Shown here: piece after piece, positions 1-12,463 of the stretch | Numbering within the stretch: the first letter of the stretch is position 1 | Layout: every line of letters starts with the position of its first letter | Assembly: GCF_035222485.1 (NCBI RefSeq) | Contig: NC_085924.1 | Coordinates: 3,658,001 to 3,722,000 of the forward strand | DNA: 64,000 nt | Reading direction: 5' to 3' | Source: Podospora pseudoanserina | Taxonomy: Eukaryota > Ascomycota > Sordariomycetes > Sordariales > Podosporaceae | Program-made: the position numbers and the translations under genes | Notes under the pieces: generated by a model | Seen by the model: the letters and a program-made list of their open reading frames with translations, nothing else | Database searches by the model: none | What the model was told of the DNA's origin: nothing

Positions 1-313
1 TTCCCTGCTATCCTATCATATCCAACCAACCACACACCCCACCCAACCAACTGCATCATCGGCAAAACAGCAGAGATGTGATATGTGAGAGGTCATGCCG
101 CTGTTTATGTATGTACCTATGCTAGCCGCTTTTTCCTACTCCCCACCAATGAGACAGGGACAAGACAGACATCAGAAGAAAGAAAAGTTTCCATGATGAA
201 GAACCTTTCTCGGCTCGGGTTCTTGTGAGCGCGCCGAAGAAAGGAGCCGGGGAGCCGAGGGTAAGGGGGGAGATATCGCTTGCCGGTGTCGGCGGAAAAA
301 CATGAAAGCAAAC

Positions 314-316
<3 letters not shown>

Positions 317-359
<43 letters not shown>
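317..359. repeat. (AG)n dinucleotide microsatellite
   Basis: About 21 uninterrupted AG units. In the other strand this gives runs of Leu-Ser codons, which explains the spurious short ORFs seen here. Confidence 0.95.
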
Positions 360-363
<4 letters not shown>

Positions 364-375
364 GGAAGCACCTTG

Positions 376-413
376 GATGGAAGAATGCATACCTGATGGA
401 AGAATGCATACCT
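376..413. repeat. 19-bp perfect tandem duplication
   Basis: The unit gatggaagaatgcatacct occurs twice back to back (376-394 and 395-413) with no mismatch, just beside the AG microsatellite. It looks like a recent slippage or repair duplication. Confidence 0.9.
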
Positions 414-665
414 AGGAACCTGGAAGCTCAGTTCTCACCAGTCATAAGGTAGGTAGCCACTTTGGCAACAGCGTTTCTCCTAACAAAGCTGCTCTGGCAA
501 TTCGGGATAGTTTGATAAGCCTAACAAGATCTCACCCCCAGTTCACAAAATTTCTCCTCACATCACACTCAAAACTCGCAACCAAACATTCCTTTCACGT
601 TTCTATTGCTACCTTTGTAACCATAATATCACCCCTTTCCCACCAGTACAACCCCCCTCCCTGTT

Positions 666-3600
666 CTACGCTCCCGGCACAACAGCCAAAACATCATAAA
701 TCTTCTCCCTCACCGCATAAAACGTCCCCCTCCCCCCCCCACCACCCCCCCATCAAACTCCTTCCACCCCCAGGCCCAACCGCAAACGGCAACGCCACGC
801 TCTCCAACTCTATCCTCCCAGCAGCACTCTTCCTAACCGCAACCGTCTCGTCAATCAACAGTGTCCCCTCCCCCCTAAACTCCGCCTTGTGCCCAGCATG
901 CAACATCGCCCTCCTCAGATCCGCCAGCCTCAGATCCCCCGCATGAAGCGGTTGCGAAGCCGCCTTCACCGTAGCCGTGGCCGCCAGGTTAACTGGTAGC
1001 ACATCCACCGTAGGGAGGGTGCGCGGGTTGGCATCATTATTGACCGTGGTCAACGCCATACTCGAAGAAGGCGACCCCCCTTCTTCCGTCTTCTGCCGTT
1101 TATTCCCCTCATCGTTGGGGTCGTCCGAGGGAATAAACCCCCCTCCGGGAAGTAGCACACCCGTGATAGTAGCAATGCCCAACCCATTAACATCCTGCCA
1201 TTTGAGCTTCTTGGCCAGATAATCCGAGAGCTTCACCACCCAGGCGTTCGTGTCCACCGAGGCATTCACAAACGTCCCCACCGGGGGTGTAAACACATCT
1301 ACCGTCGCCGATTCATTGGACGAGTTAGCCGCCAGCTGCGCAGAAAGCAACTTCTTGCAGTCAGCCGCAAGAGCCTGTGATTCCTGCTCCGTTCCCGCGA
1401 CGAGAACCAACCGACGGGGTTGGATGAGTGGGATGAGCATATGCAGCGAGCGTTTATCGTGCAGACCGGAAAAGTCGACAAACGCGATGCGGAGGTTGAC
1501 GCTCATCTTGTGAGTGGTCATGACGAGCTTGGCAGGTCCGAGGACGGGGGCGTCTTCTTCCTCGTCCAGTTCGTCTACTTCTTCCGTCTGCGGACCATTT
1601 CCTGGGGCGCCAGTGGCGCTGGCATCGTCTGGCTCGTCCGAGTGGGCACGGGCGGGTTGCTTTTCCCGTTTGCTGTTCGCCGTGGCCTTGTTGGCGGCGT
1701 TGACGGCAATGAGACTTCGCTTTTTGCCCAAGCTGTCTTCTTGTTTGGTCTTGGCTGGGTCGGTTTCTTGCCTGTCGGCTACTTCTCGCTCTTCGGCGCG
1801 GAGGTAGTCTTCTGGTCGGATGAGGTCGCCAAACTCATCGTGACGTCTTCGTTGGGCTACTGCTGGGAACATGGCTTCTCGCCCCTTTTTACCCCTGACT
1901 TCGTAGTCATACACACCCCGCTTCTTGATGAGGATGTTGACACCCAAGTCTTCGTCGTTTAGGACGACCTTCTTTCGGCTGGCTTGTTTGATGTTGGCAG
2001 AAATATTGAGTGCTTTGCCCTGTTGTTCCGTTTCCGACTCCTCAGACTCGGTGGACGTGTCGGAGAGAGCATCGTTCAAGTCGGTCCAGGCTTCCCAAGT
2101 CATTCCACTTCCGCCATGTGAGGTGGCTTGCAGTTGTTGTTTTGTCGCAAGCCACTGTTGGTAAACACTGAGATCGTTACCTTCCAGCGCCTGTTTTGAC
2201 GCATCAGCAATCTCTAGTTCTCGCCCACCGGCGTAGACCTGTTCAAAGGTCTCGCCACTGGTGGTCTGCTCTGTTGCTACACCGTCCTTTCTCTCCTTCC
2301 ACCACTCCCAGAGTGTCCTGGCGATCGATGGCCTGTTCTCGTTCAGTGCTGGCTTTTCGGTTAGAAGAACAAGATTCCTTGCGTCACCGGCAATGGACTT
2401 GAGAACCTCCTTCGAGAAGCCCCACTCGAGGCTGGAATCTGTAGCTAGAATAACCCGGCCTTTTGGTTCAAGATCCTCCAGTGCTTGCTTGAGAACCCAC
2501 GAAACCTGTCCCTTTCTCTCTAGCAGCCGCAGGTGCTTAAAGTCGAACGGTCCGGCCACCTTATGGTCGTGATGATGTCCGCCCCTCTGGCCCCTGCTGT
2601 GGCTTTCCTTGCCACCAGCCGCGGCTTCAAACTCCCTCACAATCTTGTCGTCCATCCACTCGAACAAGCTCCTGGCGTGCTTCAGAGTACTGCCGATGTT
2701 GTGACCGGCCAGATACAGCTGCGCATTTCTGAATGTTTCGTTATTGTTGTTGTTGTTGTCCACCTCGTTCCTCCAGGCGTGCTCTAGAAGATATGAAAGC
2801 TCCAAGACTCTGGCACTTGAATCGACCGGTATCAAGACTGTCCCTCCTCGCGCAATACAGAGCTTGATCGATTCCAAGAGTTGCTCATCACGCTTCGCCC
2901 GAGAGAGGGTGGCGTCAGGTGTTCGACTGCTGCACACCAGAGCTGTTGGTTTTCGGAGTTGTTCGATGACCTCGGTGCTGCCTCCCCCGCCATGTCCACC
3001 GCTCAGCCAAGCGGCACCTGAAAAGACATTTTCCTTGCCTTGGTTCCAGTCGACGGCGTAGACAATAGATTCGAGCCCGTGCTGAATGTGCCAGATGGCT
3101 CCACCGAGTGTCCGTCCCGAATTGTAAGCTGTGACTGTCAAGTTGGTGATATCTGGGGAGAATGGCGAGGATCGAGGCTGTTGTGGTTGTGAGTATTGTA
3201 CGGCCTGAATATTAGCAAAGTATCGTGTGATCTCCTCGGGGGATGGTGGCTGAAGCAGCAGGTTGGGGTTCAGTGATGGGGCCTGGGATGATGCGTAGGC
3301 CACTTCGGCGAGTGAGGACGTTGGTATTGTCGTCGCAGCTAATGGGGTGGAGGCATAGAGATCTTGTGTCAGGGTACGGCCGAGATCAATGACTGGGCGT
3401 GTCGCATAGGCGGGGATGGTTGAGAACAGGGGGATATGTTTGCAGCAGTGCGCATAGGCTCCGATGTGGGCGACAGTCGCATGGGTCAGGAGGATGAATG
3501 ATAGAGTCGGGACTTGTCTGGAATAAGCAGTTAGTGGCCATGCCCATTGAATCATATCTATGGAAGGAATCCATACTTTTCTAGTTCCCTGAGCTTTTCA

Positions 3601-3722
3601 ACAGCAAAGGTCTCGTCCCAGCCGACATCCACCAAGATCTTGACACCCCCATCGAGTTCGAGTAGCGACTGTGATGCTGTGGACTCGGAGAGGGCACCTT
3701 GTAATGGGCAGAAGCTAAACAT
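666..3722 (-). CDS. cft2: Cleavage and polyadenylation factor subunit 2 (Cft2/CPSF100)
   Basis: Non-catalytic metallo-beta-lactamase/beta-CASP subunit of the nuclear CPF (CPSF) complex that cleaves pre-mRNA before polyadenylation. Exon 1 is 3577..3722 and starts MFSFCPLQGALSES, the hallmark CPSF100 N-terminus, followed by a QSLLELDGGVKILVDVGWDE strand. A 59-bp GT-AG intron (3518..3576) joins it to the long exon 2. The zinc motif is degenerate (THATVAHIGA instead of HxHxDH), as expected for CPSF100 rather than CPSF73. The frame as given stops at 694. However, the next frame over the last ~60 bases encodes GTFYAVREKIYDVLAVVPGA and then stop at 666-668, which looks like the family's normal C-terminus. 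One extra base in the G-rich run around 727-760 would account for the switch (998 aa if corrected). It is divergent from SEC24. Confidence 0.9.
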
Positions 3723-4538
3723 GGCTGAAGTAGTTGATGAATGGTGGTCAATTGCTGCCGGGAATGGCGCATGTTTTGTAGTCAAGTTTTGTTTCTGGCA
3801 AGCAATGAAGAAACCAAGGCTGAGCGCAGCAGAAATGCGCCAGAGACAGCCCCGTAAATGGAGAGCCTCTTGAAGCGCGTCACTGTAAATGGGACGCGAC
3901 GGACTGGTAACAGGCTGCAGGAAAGCTTATCGATTAAAGACAGGACAGGCTAAAGACACTGTGCCACTGATAGAAAACAATTACATGTGTTCTCCATCTC
4001 TTTGCTTCCAACACAGTCTATTTAGCATCCTGTCATAAGCGGTGTCGGGCGGCAGAATCATGGCACTGGCGCAAGGATCAATCCGGTCGGCGGAAGCTGC
4101 CGAGTGGACAGGTGGAGGTCCAGACGGCCAGGCACCGCCAACCCCTGCTTCCACCAGCCGCGGGGCCTCTCATGCGACAGCCAAAAAAGGACAGCTCGAC
4201 CTGGAAGGCCAAGGTGGGACCCCTCTGTTATTAAGAGAGGACACTTTCTGGTTCTTCTGATTGATTGTGACCAGCACCAGTCAGCTATAACACTCAAATC
4301 CCCGGTGACGATCTCGAGGACGACTTCTAGAACCCAAGCTTCGCCCAGCTCAAAACACTCCTCGATCGATCGATCCACAATTATCACCCCCTAGTGCCGG
4401 CCCCGTATCAGCAGCAAGCAACTTACATACAACGGCCAACTACCGAACGAAGCTCGCCAACAAGCCAAGCACCTGACCGAACGACTCGAGCATTGAACCG
4501 CCGATTTCCCATCCAGCTCCCGTCCCGAGACTGACAAC
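3723..4538. promoter_or_regulatory. Divergent CFT2/SEC24 intergenic promoter region
   Basis: An 816-bp gap between the start codons of two divergent genes. No ORF here has credible composition. It must hold both promoters and both 5' leaders. I see no clear TATA box or named transcription factor site. Confidence 0.5.
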
Positions 4539-7500
4539 ATGGCCGAGTTCGGCATGTACCACGCCCTGGGTCAGGGGGAGAACATCGATCCCAACGATCC
4601 CCATCGTCGAACCCAACCAGCCGCTCCTCAGTTCCAACCACCAGTTGCCCCGAACCCCTACCAGCCCCAGGCCTCCTCCCCATATGGTGCGCCAACACCT
4701 CCGGCACAGCAGCCGTACTACGGCACCCCTTCCCCAGCCGGTGTTCCCCCCCCGCCTCAGCTTCCGGGATATGGAGCTCCCCCAGCAGGAGAGCCAGGTT
4801 ATTTCCAGGGTCAGCAATCTCCTGCCGATGATGGTGGTTTGGCCGCTCAGATGGGAGGAATGAGCCTGGGTCCTGATGCGGGCCACGGTGCGGCGAGGAG
4901 GAAGAAGAAGGACCGCCATGCCTACCATCAGGTCGAGGCCGTGGGATCATCACAGCCCTTCAATGGCATTCCTCCAGCTGGAACACCTGCTACAGCCTTC
5001 CTCAACGCCGAGCCCTCGGCAGCCGGTGCTCGCTATGGTGGCTCTCAGTTCCCAGCGCCGGTAAGCCCAGGCTTCAATCCTGTTCCGGCTTCACCCGCCG
5101 AGTTTGCGGCGAGGGGTGGCGGCTTTGGTGATGCCACTGCCTCCGCCACCATGGTTTCTAGCGGGGGCCAGGACAGAGTATCTCCTGACGAGATGCCAAG
5201 TGTGCCCCTTTCCCGGGACTCGGTCCAGCAATACTTCCTCACCAACGTCTATCCTACCTTTGAGCGCCTGGTTCCCCCTCCCGCCACCACCTCCTTCGTC
5301 GCCTTTGACCAAGGAAACTCATCCCCCAAGTTTGCCCGTCTGAGTTTGACCAACATTCCCGCCACGGCCGAAGGACTGAAGAGCACAGCACTGCCCCTGG
5401 GTCTTGTGTTGCAGCCTCTTGCCCCTCTCCAAGCCGGCGAGCTGCCGATTCCCGTCTTGGACTTTGGTGATGCCGGCCCGCCCCGCTGCCACAGATGCCG
5501 TGCTTACATCAACCCCTTCATGATCTTCCGCTCCGGCGGCAACAAGTTTGTGTGCAACCTGTGCAACTATGCCAACGACACCCCTCCCGAATACTTCTGT
5601 GCCACCAGTCCCCAGGGTGTTCGCGTGGACCGCGACCAGCGCCCAGAGCTTATGCGGGGCACCGTGGAGTTTGTGGTGCCCAAGGAGTATTGGACCAGGG
5701 AGCCAGTTGGTCTCCGTTACGTTTTCGTCATTGACGTCACCCAGGAATCTTTCAACAAGGGCTACTTGGAGGCCTTTTGCGAGGGCATTCTCCGTGCTCT
5801 GTATGCTCCCGAGGATGACGAGGAGAAGGATGAGAATGGAGAGGTGAAGAGGAGGATACCGGCGGGCGCCAAGGTTGGCTTCGTGACTTACGACAAGGAG
5901 GTTCACTTTTACAATGTGAGCCCGTCGCTGGAGCAGGCTCAGATGATGATTATGCCGGACATTGAGGATCCTTTTGTTCCGCTCAGCGAGGGCTTGTTTG
6001 TGGATCCTTATGAGTCCAAGACGGTCATCACGTCTCTTTTGACGAGGCTGCCGCAGATGTTTTCGGACATCAAGAACCCGGAGCCGGCGCTGCTTTCTAC
6101 CCTGAACGCGGTTGTGGGTGCGCTGGAAAAGACTGGTGGCAAGATTTTCTGCTCGTTGGCTGCGCTGCCTACTTGGGGTCCTGGACGTTTGTTCATGAGG
6201 GATGATGGAAAGCATCCTAATGGTGAGCCGGACAAGAAGTTGTTTAGCACGGAGCACCCGGCCTGGAGGAAATTGGCCGAGAAGCTGGTTTCTATTGGTG
6301 CTGGTGTTGACTTTTTTATGGCGTCGCCTTCCGGGGGTTATCTTGATATTGCCACTGTTGGTAAGTATTACCTTTGTTTGCTTATCGAAATGACCCGCTG
6401 ACATGGAACTAGGCTATGTGTCTGCCACCACTGGCGGCGAGACCTTCTTCTACCCCAACTTCATTGCTGGCAGGGACAACACCAAGCTTTCCCTTGAGAT
6501 CAAACACGCCGTAACCCGTGAGACGGGCTACCAGGCCCTCATGAAGGTCAGGTGCTCCAATGGCCTTCAGGTATCGGCCTATCATGGCAACTTCATCCAG
6601 CACACATTTGGCGCCGACCTGGAGATCGGTGTGATTGATGCCGACAAAGCCCTTGGTGTCACCTTTGGCTATGACGGCAAGCTCGACTCCAAACTGGACG
6701 CCCACTTCCAGGCTGCCCTTCTTTACACCACCGCCTCCGGCCAGCGCAGAGTCCGCTGCTTGAACGTCATCGCTGGTGTTAGCGAACAGGCGAGAGATAG
6801 CATCAAGTTTATTGACCAGGATGCTGTCTACACTATTCTTGCAAAGGAAGCCTCCACCAAGCTTGCTTCTACTAGCAGTAGTCTGAAGGACATCCGGGCG
6901 GGTCTTACGGAGAAGACGATTGATGTCTTGGCCATGTACCGCAAGAATTTCCTGGCTCAGGCGCATCCACCCGGACAGCTGGTTATGCCGGAGAGGTTGA
7001 AGGAGTTTGCGATGTACATGCTTGGCATGATCAAATCCCGTGCTTTCAAGGGCGGTAATGAAACATCTGACCGGAGGGTGCACGAGATGAGGATGATTCG
7101 CTCCATGGGCTGCCTGGAACTGTCTCTCTACCTCTACCCGAGGATGATACCAATTCACAACCTCGCTCCCGAAGATGGCTTCCCCGACCCCGCCACCGGA
7201 CACCTCAAGATGCCCCCTTCCACCCGCACCACCTTCTCTCGTGTCGAACCCGGGGGTGTGTACATTGTGGACAATGGCCAGCAGCTCCTCATCTGGTTCC
7301 ACGCCCAGACGAGCCCGAACCTGATTGAGGACTTGTTTGGGCCTGGAATGGACGAGCTGAGGAAGCTGGACGCGTACACGAGCCAGCTGCCGGTGTTGGA
7401 GACGCACTTGAATGCGCAGGTGAGGAATATTTTGGAGTGGTTGAGGGGGATGAGGGGAAGCAAGGGGTTGACGGTGCAGCTGGCGAGGCAGGGGTTGGAC

Positions 7501-7793
7501 GGGGCCGAGTACGAGTTTGCGAGGTTGCTGGTGGAGGATAGGAACAATGAGGCGCAGGGTTATGTGGATTGGTTGGTGGCGGTGCACAGGGGGGTGCAGC
7601 TTGAGGTGAGTAAGGGGACGAGGTTGAAGTGATCATGTCAGTATGATTTGACAGGGTTGTGACGTGAGGGGGGGGGATGTGTGTGCTGACGAAAAGTGAT
7701 TTATAGTTGACCGGTCAGAGGAAGAGGGAGGATAAGGATGGGGATGGGGGGGTTATGGGTGGTTTTACGGGGTTGAGGGCGGGGTATTGGTAG
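4539..7793 (+). CDS. sec24: COPII coat subunit Sec24
   Basis: Cargo-binding subunit of the COPII coat at ER exit sites, partner of Sec23. I model three exons: 4539..6360, 6413..7605, 7707..7793 (introns 52 and 101 bp), giving 1,033 aa. Residues 1-130 are Pro/Gln-rich and disordered. A zinc finger follows at about residue 317 (CHRC ... CNLC). The trunk fold is marked by RYVFVIDVT, and the beta-sandwich, helical and gelsolin-like regions follow. Without the last intron the ORF would end at 7632 after SKGTRLK. A perfect GTGAGT donor at 7606, a CTGAC branch site and a TATAG acceptor at 7706 instead add LTGQRKRED and end in FTGLRAGYW, a more family-like C-terminus. The 3' coding part is extremely G-rich. 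Confidence 0.93.
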
Positions 7794-8257
7794 GACCGAG
7801 GACTTGGGGGAAGGATTGAGGAGATGATGGGGAGTTGAGATGGTGGAAAGGGGGGTGAGTTTGTTGGAAGTAGATACCATAAAATGGAATTTGTGTCATG
7901 TTGGTTTTTTTTTTTCGATCTCTGGCATTCAATGACAATTGGGAGCGTGGTTGGTGATATCGGGTTACTTACTGGTTGCGGCTCTATGTAATCCAGAGGG
8001 TGAGGTGAGTATATGGAGTTGGCTTAGGCATGACTAAACTAAACCAGAACCGAACTATAACTAGTTACACAGGTTTATAATGTCATAAGCTTGAGTGGGT
8101 TATTTAGCTTGGGTGGGTTATTTCAATGACAATCTTTCGAGCCGTGTATACTGCAAGGGAGGGTATTGTTTATTAAAATTTCCAAACTCCAAATGATGCA
8201 AACCTTTACCCTCCCTTCCATATACCACCTCAAATTATGTCCAGCCAGTCAAACTAC
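7794..8257. other. Convergent SEC24/UTP22 intergenic region
   Basis: Holds both 3' ends. An 18-bp near-perfect direct repeat lies at about 8089-8124 (gcttgagtgggttattt and gcttgggtgggttattt). No gene is seen. Confidence 0.5.
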
Positions 8258-11200
8258 CTACCTCATCTCAATCCTCTCCACCAAATCCCCCCCCAACCTC
8301 GCCATCTCCCCCACCATCGCCTCCTTATTCATCTCCACCTCCACCTTGTCCTCCCCATCCCCCTCCTCCTGCTGCTGCCTTCCCGGCCTATAACTAGCCA
8401 ACATCCCCCCCTTCAACACCCTCCTCTCCATCCCCGGATTCCAAATCGCCCCCACAACATTATCCCCCTCCCCACCCCAGAAAAACACCAACGGGCCCCC
8501 AAATACCTTCACAAACTGCTCCAGCAAGACCTCCGCCGGGTGCGCCACCAAAGGGAGTAAATCTTCCCCAGTAACAACATCCAAATTCTTAAACTTACTC
8601 CCCCTCCCCTCCCCCACCTCCTCAGCAGGATCAACATTCTCATACGTCCTCATCGCATTCTTCAACGCTTTAGGATCAAGATGAATAAGCACGTCATACT
8701 CCTTAAGCGAAGGGACAAACAGCCTCCTCGGGTCGAGCAACAACTGCTCCTCCCTAACAACCCTACAAGCCGCCTTCGCCAGAGCCGTCATCCTCGTCGC
8801 CACCACCCTTGTCGGCTTCGGCTCATTGTTCAGACTTGTCCACGCGATACCGGTCGGCTCCTGGGTGGTGGCAACAAAGAGAACAGTGTGGTTCATCCCC
8901 GGGTCAATCTTCCTCCACGCTTCCATCCTTGTCACAATAGCAAAGTGGTCAGAGTTGGTCAGTTCATTCCCCGAGTCGATGATCAGTGGTTCAGAGCGCC
9001 AGTCCCAACGGGATAAAAATAGCAAGACGCGATTGAACCCGGTGGAGGGAGAGGAGGGTGCGTCCCAGGGGTAGGGCGACAGGAAGATGTGCAGGGTGAC
9101 GAGCTCGATGAACTCGGCTGTGAAGTGGATGGAGAGTTTATGGCTGTTGAACCAGTGTTTCACCAGTCTTATCGTTGGGCCCAAGGCGGGGAAGCGGGTG
9201 ATGCTGGTGTTGATTGTTTGGTTGTGGAGTGGGAGGTTGTTGTATAACCTCTTGAAGGCAGCCAGTTGAGTCGTGGCTCTTTGTCGGAGGTATTGTTCCT
9301 GAGTTTTGTCCTTGACTTGTCGTTCGAGAAGAGACTCTTCCAGGTCGCTGTGGATGCGAAGGCGGAAAGCTGGGCCGGATTCATAGACTACGTCGAGGAA
9401 GGCGAGGTTTTCGGTTTCGAAGTGGGCGTCCTCGAGACCGACGTGGGTTTTCACCCCTTGTTTGCTGTTTTCGAGGAGGTTGCCGATCATGAGTAGGAAA
9501 GCAATCTTGGTCCTCTGGATAGCGGCGATGCTTTCGGGCCATTTACCCGAGGCTTCAAAGGAAATGACGCAGTCCATTGGGCGAGGCCCGGACTTGAGAG
9601 AGCCAAACACCGGAGGTTTGACAGAGGCATGCCGAAGTTCAGGGCAGACAGGAGCGATCTGACGAACGCGCAGGGGGAGCTCGTCGAGGTTGCGGATGTC
9701 GCGTTCAAAGGTGCTAAACTCTTTTCTTGCTACATTGTACGAGGTTGTGTCGGCGGGTTTGATGGAGAGGAGGGCAACCAGGCCGTTGCCGTAGAAGCTG
9801 ATGTCGTCCTCGAGATGACCAATACGAAGGTGGAGCGCGAGGATGTACCGCATGATCTCCTCGCAGATCTCGAATGGTGTTGTTGACTTCCAGACCAGTG
9901 TCTCACGGATCGTGTCCCGCTCAAAACGACGCAACTCGGCCTTGTCGCCCCAAAACCTGCGGAACCTGTCGCATTCCTCCTTCTCTTCGGCCGTTGCGCC
10001 AGCAGAAGGCCCCTTGTCCACCACGCGGCTCATGTTGACGGGGTCAAACAGTACACCAACTTCCAGGGCGGTTCTTGTCTGGTCCTTGGGCTTTTCCGCA
10101 AGAGACCATTTTGGCTGCTCGGGAGTCTGAATATGAACAACCCTCGCTCTTTCACCCAGTTCCTTGTCGCCCAGCGCTCTCTTGAGCACTCTGTAAACCT
10201 TGCTACCGAGCTGCCAAATTCTGCCACGGGACTCGGAATAATCGTTTCCAATAACTTGGTCCAAAACATCGCTGTAGTTGAGGTGGGCAAACAAGTCAAA
10301 CGTGTGAGAAGGCAGGTCGGCCCTGAGGATGAAAGTAGGCGTGAACTGGTCGGCAGAGCTGTCACTCAACAGGCTTCTGGTCCACTTGGCGTGTTGGTGC
10401 AGCAAAGCGGCTGACCAATGTCCCATCTTGAAAGCAACATTCAGTCCCCGAGAATAATCGTACAGAATCGGTCCAGACTCGATATGTTCCTCCAAATCAA
10501 TATTTTCAGCGCCAAGAACGCATGGCTTCTCTGAAAAGTTCATCACTGACAAGAACTGAACCTGAGCCTTGAACAGTTGGGTGGCGCTGAGCGATGTCGA
10601 CAACGCCGCATGCCCCATCCTTTGGCCTCCTTGAAGTAGAAGAGCGAGCAAAACCGACCACTCAAAGTGACCGAACCCGCCCTTGGAGATATCACCGCCG
10701 AACCCTCTCTGCTGGAGCCATGTCCGTCCCAAAATACAGGCCTTCTTGAACGCGGCGCACTTCTTTTCGGTCTGGCGAAGAAGTTTCAGGTACGACAGGA
10801 AAGACCCCTCGGCGACCACGGTCGAGTTGTAAAAGGCGGTAGGGTGCGCTGGCGTTTCCGATTCGGTGTCTCTCCCTCTTCGGACCAAGGAAGCGCCCAG
10901 ATGAAGCTTCCCCTTGGGAAAGAAGCCCTCTGGGGCGCATGGGATGATCCGTATTCTGTACTGCAGACGCCCCTTCGATCCCTCATCTGTCGCTTCTGGT
11001 GACTTTGGCTGAATTGCGAGAACGGGAGTCAATGGGTTGCCGTTGAGGTACTCGTAGGATAGCTCGGCCTCGTTTCCAGACCCCTTTTGCAGAGCACTCG
11101 CAATAACAGCCAGATAATATGCCCTCTTGTAAAAGTATCGCAGGTCGAGGTAATCCTTCTCTTGCAAAATCTCCTGCGGCAGAACCACAATCATGTCCAC

Positions 11201-11665
11201 GCTGTGATCCTTTTGCGTCTTGACCATCGTTTTGGAAACATAGCTGCCGACGACATTGAACTGAGAGGGTTTGGCGAATGCGACCTTGTAGTTGGAGTTC
11301 TTTGGTGGTTGCGGATCGGGGAAGGGAATCTTGATCTTGGATTTCTTTTCGAATTTTGTCGCAGCCTCGAGAATCTGGGCCTGTCAGCCACCACACGCGC
11401 GCAGCAGCAAACCTGATGTTCTTACTGGGAGAGGTTCTTGAGACTTGATGGTCTCGATGGAACTCTTGATCTTGTGAAGCAATTGGTCGGCGCCTTCAAA
11501 AGCAGTCTTGTAGTCGATGCGCACTTCCTCCAACAACTCCTCGGCCTCTAGGATGAATGCTCTGGATCTGGACACGCCGCCAGTCGAGACTGCTGCTTCG
11601 AGAGCTTTCCCAGCGCCATCTTGGCTGTGGTCGAGTTTTCTTCGTTTCGCCGGTCCGGAATCCAT
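8258..11665 (-). CDS. utp22: U3 snoRNP-associated protein Utp22 (Nrap family)
   Basis: Nucleolar component of the small-subunit processome (UTP-C module with Rrp7 and CK2) needed for 18S rRNA maturation. Two exons, 11426..11665 and 8258..11380, are joined by a very short 45-bp intron and give 1,120 aa, the usual length for fungal Utp22. The N-terminus carries a basic nuclear signal (AKRRKL). The protein then has the Nrap-type nucleotidyltransferase-like segments: FNVVGSYVSKT and VDMIVVLPQEILQEKDYLD, then FGHFEWSVLLALLLQGG, then the late RLVKHWFNSHKLS and ELVTLHIFLSPYPWDAPSSP helical core. The exon junction lies after LP and continues AQILEAATKFEKKSKIKIPF in frame. It is divergent from SKI3. 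Confidence 0.88.
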
Positions 11666-12463
11666 GTTTGCGATGTTCGGAGACGTGTATAACGAGCTTC
11701 CTCCACAGATGCTGCTTCTCTTGCGACACCAATTCCCCGACTTTTTTTCTGCTGGGATGTTGCGATAAGCTACTGTGATAAGCTAGAAAGAAGTCTTGGC
11801 AGTAAATTTGGGCGGAGGTCGGATTATCCCTGTCCGGCAGGCATCAAAATGTGGAGTAGAGATCTTGAAGAGGTGAGTGGGGGTCGCTTTTCACTTCAAG
11901 AGCATCCCTCGAACAGTGCCATACCCAAGCACCCAAGGTAAGCTGGCACATGCTGCTTCAGGGTTTTAGTTGATGGTGACTCGGAACTTGCAAGTACTGT
12001 GTAAAGTGAACCTGGACCTTCCCCGTGATCTCTGGTAGGCACGTAGGGCTAGTTTAGGTCTGATGACGTTGTCCTACCAAGAGTCAAAACATCAAGCTGT
12101 TGAAGACGAATGGCCAAGCTAGATTTCATTATCGTGGTGAACTTAATCAAAGACACTCTATCAACAAACAGCAACTTAATTAATCATATCCCCTGTTTCT
12201 TTCCTACTGTTGACTGCTGTCTAGATTGAAATAAGGCAGCTCTGGTGGGGGATTAATAGTGGGTCCGCTGCCCCTCCACTCCTTGTTTGCGCCGCTGTGG
12301 CAGTTGCAGCACGACGCCTGGCATTCTGAACTGAGCATCAACAGCTTCATTCATGACCATCGAATTCACCATTGTTGAACTTGTCGTCGTTGCTTTGATT
12401 ACTTTTTTCTTTTACCTGTTCCCAGAAGCCCGATGAGCGAGGTCTCATTCACCATCCCTCAAA
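11666..12463. promoter_or_regulatory. Divergent UTP22/SKI3 intergenic promoter region
   Basis: A 798-bp gap between two divergent start codons. No credible ORF is present. A pyrimidine-rich stretch with TTACTTTTTTCTTTTACC precedes the SKI3 start at about 12400. No specific regulatory site could be named. Confidence 0.5.

Larger units (their letters stand above)
1..665. other. Intergenic region downstream of CFT2
   Basis: No convincing gene is visible. The ORFs here are short, low in complexity and arise from the AG/CT microsatellite or from the antisense of the CFT2 tail. The region holds a dinucleotide microsatellite and a 19-bp tandem duplication, listed separately. It probably contains the CFT2 3' untranslated region, because CFT2 reads leftward into it. 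Confidence 0.5.

Noticed and set aside
5319-7587. Two long minus-strand ORFs (361 and 392 codons) opposite SEC24
   Set aside because: Antisense shadows produced by C-ending codons; composition is Arg/His/Leu-rich without domains.
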